From Rikenellaceae bacterium (GTDB taxonomy: Bacteria > Bacteroidota > Bacteroidia > Bacteroidales > Rikenellaceae): DNA of 36,937 nt. The stretch spans positions 1-36,937 of the forward strand of contig SUZS01000027.1 in the NCBI GenBank assembly GCA_015059785.1, read 5' to 3'. Both the position numbers and the translations under genes were made by a program. This document shows positions 33,993-36,937 of the stretch, one piece after another. The notes under the pieces were generated by a model. That model had not been told where the DNA came from, did no database searches, and saw only the letters and a program-made list of their open reading frames with translations. Numbering within the stretch: position 1 is the first letter of the stretch; each line of letters starts with the position of its first letter.

Positions 33993-34484
33993 CTAATTGC
34001 TATGCGTTAAAACATACACCGCCTTATCGCTATACCTATCAAGCGTGAAGTGTAGGGTGCTGAGGGAGCTGGTATTGTCGAATTGGGTGAAATAGATCTC
34101 GTCGGCGAGGTCGGCGGCGCCCCAGTTGCGTTGTTGGGCGGAGTTCCAACTATGGCGCGTGTAGCCACGGAACGAAATGAACAGCAAATTTCCCTCGTCA
34201 AACGCCGTTTGCAGGTGTGGCGGAACCTTCTTATAAAGTGCTCTTCCAAGCGCAAAAATCACGGGATGGTGCCGTTCAAGCAGGTAGTTCAAAATCTCTT
34301 TTTCGAGTGGGGAATGAAAGCCGCTGATGACAACTTTATCGGTTTGGCAGATGGACTCGGCCCATTGCAGTGCCAATTGCGTGTCGTGTGGCGTTGCTTT
34401 CCGCGAAGCGAAGAATGCCACTAACTCTCTATCGAGCAAGTCCTTATTTCCGGATAAGTCCATAAAAAAGCGCAGGCGCTGCAT
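33993..34484 (-). CDS. SLOG/DprA-like small protein
   Basis: A 163-residue protein resembling short Bacteroidetes proteins of the DprA/Smf-SLOG group: DLLDRELVAFFASRK near the start, VVISGFHSPLEKEILNYLL (about 52-70) as the nucleotide-binding Rossmann-like loop, HPVIFALGRAL and LLFISFRGYTRH. SLOG domains bind or process nucleotides and nucleotide-derived signals and occur in many defence systems, while DprA itself loads RecA on incoming DNA. This protein lacks the extra SAM and winged-helix domains of full DprA. The ATG at 34463 is an equally good start and matches relatives better (MDLSGNKDLLDREL). No clear promoter is seen upstream. Confidence 0.72.
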   Translation of the reverse strand: MQRLRFFMDLSGNKDLLDRELVAFFASRKATPHDTQLALQWAESICQTDKVVISGFHSPLEKEILNYLLERHHPVIFALGRALYKKVPPHLQTAFDEGNLLFISFRGYTRHSWNSAQQRNWGAADLADEIYFTQFDNTSSLSTLHFTLDRYSDKAVYVLTHSN

Positions 34485-34961
34485 TAACTTATCCCGAACT
34501 CAAGGCCTTGGCTGCCCACAAATCTGAACAAGCAACACAGACAGCCCACGCCGGATGATATATGCAAACACACATTGAGCCAAACGGGCACAATGTGGAG
34601 ATATAACATCTTAGGTGGACATCTGTTGCGTTCTTCAGATTTGTTAAAACCGCCAAGTTTTTTGAGTTCGGAAGAATCGTCAAAAAATATCCAATCAAAT
34701 ATGTACGGCTCAACGGCAAAAGCCATAAGCCATTACAAAGATATGGAAAATTTTTGAGAACGCGTGAATTTGTGAAAACTCTTGTGTGGGAATTTCGTAT
34801 CTTTGCACCATATCGCCAGATTTTAGGTGCAACAGCAGTGGGCTATAACTGTGTGGATTGCGAGTGGAGAGAAAACGGTTCGGCTTTTTCGCTTTTTTTA
34901 TTGCCGATTGTCAGAAGTTGTCAAAACGATATAATACCTTTGCCGAAAAATAGAGTATAAA
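34485..34961. other. Gene-free stretch upstream of the CoiA-like gene
   Basis: Short frames exist on both strands, but none has a domain or convincing composition. The stretch contains two good plus-strand -7 boxes, TATCTTTG (34798-34805) and TACCTTTG (34935-34942, 19 bases before the next ATG), and the first copy of a terminator-like repeat (34866-34903). Confidence 0.5.
34866..34903 (+). repeat. First copy of a terminator-like direct repeat flanking the CoiA-like gene
   Basis: GGAGAGAAAA...TTCGGCTTTTTC...TTTATTG is repeated at 36111-36147 with four mismatches and one length difference over about 37 bases. The second copy is the terminator of the CoiA-like gene; this first copy lies just ahead of that gene's promoter. 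Confidence 0.65.
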
Positions 34962-35303
34962 ATGAAACTACTACTTCCATACGCACACGACATTAACGGG
35001 AATTTGGTGCATATTGACGATGCGCAGAAGGGGCAAAAATACACTTGTCCAAATTGCGGAGCCGAACTTTTGTTGAAGATTAGCAAGATTCCAGAGGGAC
35101 AAAAATACCACAGAAGAAACCATTTTGCACACAAAGGAAATTCTGACAATCATTGTTCGGAGTCATTTTTACATAAACTTTTCAAGGAGAAATGTGCCGA
35201 ATATATTCGTGAAAAGATTTCAGCTCAAGAAGATTTGTTTTTTGAATGGGAATGCGAAAAGTGTTATGAAGACCATAAGGGTAATTTACTAAAAAGGCAG
35301 TAG
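34962..35303 (+). pseudogene. N-terminal half of a frameshifted CoiA-like nuclease gene
   Basis: 113 residues are read before a TAG. The N-terminus has a zinc-ribbon-like YTCPNCGAEL (about 27-36), then KYHRRNHFAHKG and CSESFLHKLFKEKCAEYI, the pattern of CoiA-like competence/nuclease proteins (zinc finger, HFAH motif, helix). The frame breaks in AAAAA at 35291-35295. Shifting back one base gives NLLKKAVEVVTEYDLGVCKPDIALL, a continuous reading into the next frame. So this and 35304-36094 are one gene of about 377 residues with a one-base loss. A sequencing error in the homopolymer, a real mutation, or slippage of the ribosome on AAA are all possible. The TACCTTTG box at 34935-34942 is the likely promoter. 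Confidence 0.75.
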
Positions 35304-35323
35304 AGGTTGTTACCGAATACGAT

Positions 35324-36094
35324 TTGGGCGTTTGCAAACCCGATATCGCACTGCTTGATGAAGCAGGAAAAGTTGTGATAGTGGTAGAGGTAGTTGTCGC
35401 ACACAAACCAGAGCCAGGTACTTTACAATATTATGATGATAACAAAATCGCATGTTTACAAATCAATGTAGAAGATTTCCCTGATTGCGAAAACATCGCG
35501 CATAAATTATTTCATCCAGATAAAGTCAATTTATGTCCTAATCCTATATGTGAAAAGTGTGGCAGCATTATGCACAATTCAAAAATAGTAACAGTTGATA
35601 CAAGCTGTTGGAAATGTGGACGAAAGATGACTGTAGCAATGATGCTTGCTGTTGGTAGAATTTCAAGCCCAGCAGACTTTAATGAAGATGAGATAGAAAT
35701 AGCAAGAACCTTAGGTGCAAATATTAAAAAGCGGTATAGTAAAACGGTAAATGAGAATTACTTTGCTAATGTATGTACACATTGTAATGCCTTTGTCGGT
35801 GATTTTTATATGCGCGAATACTTTGATTTACCTCACAGCAATGAAATAGATTTAGATTATAAATGCTTTAATTGTATAGAGGCTGCGGCAATATTAGAGC
35901 TTCAAGCGAAGGAAGAAGAGTTGCGTAAACGAAATGAATTGATAATGCAATTAAGAGACACGGAAGGAGATAGAGTTTGCCCAAAGTGTGGAGGTGCATT
36001 AAAGATTAGAACAAGTTATCGTGGGCCATTTTGGGGATGTGAAAACTACCCAAAGTGCAACCATACAGAAAGCATTGATATAAACAACAACTAA
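35324..36094 (+). pseudogene. C-terminal half of the frameshifted CoiA-like gene (PD-(D/E)xK core and zinc ribbons)
   Basis: 256 residues are open from a TTG at 35324, but the true reading continues from the frame upstream. KPDIALLDEAGKVVIVVEVVVAHKP matches the restriction-endonuclease-like core (Asp, then Glu-Val-Val with a following Lys). Three or four zinc ribbons follow: CPNPICEKCG with CWKCG, CTHCNAF with CFNC, and a final CPKCGGALKIR...CENYPKC of the topoisomerase C-terminal type. This combination suggests a DNA- or RNA-binding nuclease. The sequence is more AT-rich than the core genes, consistent with transfer. CoiA acts in natural transformation; here a defence or mobile-element role is at least as likely. 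Confidence 0.72.
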
Positions 36095-36110
36095 AAATTA
36101 AGGTTGTAAA

Positions 36111-36147
36111 GGAGAGAAAAAGTTTCGGCTTTTTCTCTTCTTTATTG
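36111..36147 (+). terminator. Terminator of the CoiA-like gene (second repeat copy)
   Basis: AGAGAAAAAG (36113-36122) pairs with CTTTTTCTCT (36129-36138) around loop TTTCGG, followed by TCTTTATT. It is a near copy of 34866-34903. Confidence 0.8.
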
Positions 36148-36333
36148 GCAACAGTAAGTTTTCGCAATTTAGCGACCACCGAATTGAAATATACAATATA
36201 TTTGGAATAATCTCATAATCCGCTAAGAATAAAAAGTTTATGCGGAAAGTTCAAGAACGAGGTAATGAGTTGGCAACTGTTCTGATTTCTACATACTTGC
36301 GTGATTTGCATTGATGTACAACTCTTCTTGGAA

Positions 36334-36364
36334 CAAAGGTACAACTTTTTTACGAACGAGCAAA
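36334..36364 (-). promoter_or_regulatory. Consensus promoter in the right-edge stretch
   Basis: TTTG (36361-36364 on the minus strand), 19 bases, then TACCTTTG (36334-36341). No convincing gene follows downstream. Confidence 0.6.
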
Positions 36365-36442
36365 AAGGCGGTGCATTTTTCATTATTGCAGGATAATATT
36401 TTATTGGGTCTATCATCAATCTGCGATATATGAGTTTCCCGA

Positions 36443-36636
36443 TTTCGTCAGTCGCTCCTTTCCTCTGCTCGTCTGCGAAGGTAGTACATCAGCCCTTGAA
36501 AGTTGAAAGGTCGGAGCGGCAAGCCGTTTCGGGCAGAATCTTCCTCCTGCGGAGAGTATTCAGCCCGAAAACCTTTCTCCTTTCAATGTCTGTACTCAGA
36601 AATGCAGACGGCAACGGAAATGAACGACTGACGAAA
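36443..36636. repeat. Nested inverted-repeat structure, about 194 bases
   Basis: The outer arms TTTCGTCAGTCG (36443-36454) and CGACTGACGAAA (36625-36636) are perfect complements, and matching continues inward (TTTCC/GGAAA, CGTCTGC/GCAGACG at 36470-36476 and 36604-36610). Inside are TTGAAAGG/CCTTTCAA (36503-36510 with 36579-36586), TTTCGGGC/GCCCGAAA (36527-36534 with 36563-36570), GAAT/ATTC and CTCC/GGAG with a TGC loop. A transcript of either strand would fold into one long branched hairpin. Confidence 0.7.
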
Positions 36637-36864
36637 ATGTAGATAAAGATAAACAGACAGCATACAAAATTGCGGTTAAGCGAACATAAAGGCTGCTTGC
36701 AGGCTATATTGAGCGGTAGCAATTTCGCAAAAGCAAACGGGTTCTTACATTGATAACCCATTTGTATGCTGTTCTTGTTTCTATCCATAGGGCCACTATT
36801 ATTTTGCATCAGATGAATATAGGGCAAGCGGTAAATTTCACTCCCTCCAAAAATATAGAGAGGT

Positions 36865-36937
36865 TTATCCGCTGTTATTCATCAGGTGCTTGCCGTTGTA
36901 CTCCCGTTTCAACGCTTGCTCTATCTCACTTCGCTTG
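36865..36937 (-). CDS. C-terminal end of a gene cut by the window edge
   Basis: The minus strand is open from the right edge to a TAA at 36865-36867, giving 23 residues (KRSEIEQALKREYNGKHLMN and NSG). The Lys/Glu pattern is that of a charged helix in a soluble protein. Too little is visible to name it; a mobilisation or conjugation protein is possible from the context but not shown. Confidence 0.5.
   Translation of the reverse strand, partial: KRSEIEQALKREYNGKHLMNNSG

Larger units (their letters stand above)
36148..36864. other. Gene-free, structured stretch near the right edge
   Basis: No protein I can support. Short frames (for example 36430-36642 plus, and 36489-36827 and 36213-36419 minus) lie over the inverted-repeat structure or lack any domain. 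A consensus minus-strand promoter (36334-36364) would transcribe a short RNA or peptide (a 32-residue frame ends at 36213). The style of sequence is like the ends of integrated mobile elements. Confidence 0.45.

Noticed and set aside
34484..34726. 80-residue minus-strand frame upstream of the SLOG-like gene.
   Set aside because: Cys/Leu-rich translation with no family pattern and no promoter; probably not a gene.
34754..34960. 68-residue plus-strand frame ahead of the CoiA-like gene.
   Set aside because: It contains the terminator-like repeat and the promoter of the next gene and has no recognisable domain.
36430..36642. 70-residue plus-strand frame.
   Set aside because: It coincides almost exactly with the nested inverted-repeat structure, so its openness is better explained by that structure than by coding.
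36489..36827. 112-residue minus-strand frame.
   Set aside because: No domain and odd composition; it also runs through the inverted-repeat structure.

Overview
The window looks like chromosomal DNA from a member of the Bacteroidales, most like Alistipes/Rikenellaceae, although no rRNA or other species marker is present to prove it. Support comes from repeated Bacteroidetes-type promoters (TTTG, about 20 bases, TAnnTTTG), weak Shine-Dalgarno sequences, lipoproteins with Mfa/fimbrillin-like domains, a BspA-type leucine-rich protein, a TonB receptor with a carboxypeptidase-like N-terminal domain, and a PEGA-repeat protein. I ran no searches: family names rest on recognised motifs and remembered relatives.

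Layout. 1-6.6 kb: an aromatic-rich lipoprotein plus an OmpP1/FadL-type porin, then proS, an unknown membrane protein and purC. 6.7-9.5 kb: the rhaB-rhaA rhamnose pair, ending in a strong hairpin. 9.5-15.9 kb: two convergent surface-lipoprotein modules. Each begins with a tiny peptide of 41-44 residues carrying the same EQGFLLSTD core. One module encodes a 480-residue lipoprotein. The other encodes an 1172-residue mosaic (Mfa-like, LRR_5/BspA, BACON, M64 metallopeptidase) and a smaller Mfa-like paralogue. 16.0-18.9 kb: a self-contained three-gene unit of a YbjN-like small protein, a Ser/Thr-kinase-AAA+ fusion and a ClpP-type peptidase, closed by its own terminator. 18.9-19.5 kb: a gene-free stretch with a candidate small RNA. 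19.5-22.1 kb: clpB. 22.2-25 kb: a small CPICH membrane protein and a TonB receptor separated by a perfect AT-rich inverted repeat. 25-29.2 kb: an LPP20-like exported protein paired with a PEGA/outer-membrane-barrel protein. 29.2-32.4 kb: a TGS-uridine-kinase-like protein and a UshA-like phosphoesterase, transcribed divergently.

32.5 kb to the end looks accessory. A tRNA-Gly(GCC) has its 3' end repeated about 220 bases downstream. After it come an unrecognised protein, a SLOG/DprA-like protein, a CoiA-like PD-(D/E)xK/zinc-ribbon gene broken by one base in an A run, a long nested inverted-repeat structure, and a gene fragment at the window edge.

The most promising candidates for an undescribed system are the YbjN-like/kinase-AAA+/ClpP unit, which could be a phosphorylation-linked proteolysis machine, and the EQGFLLSTD peptides placed ahead of surface lipoprotein genes.
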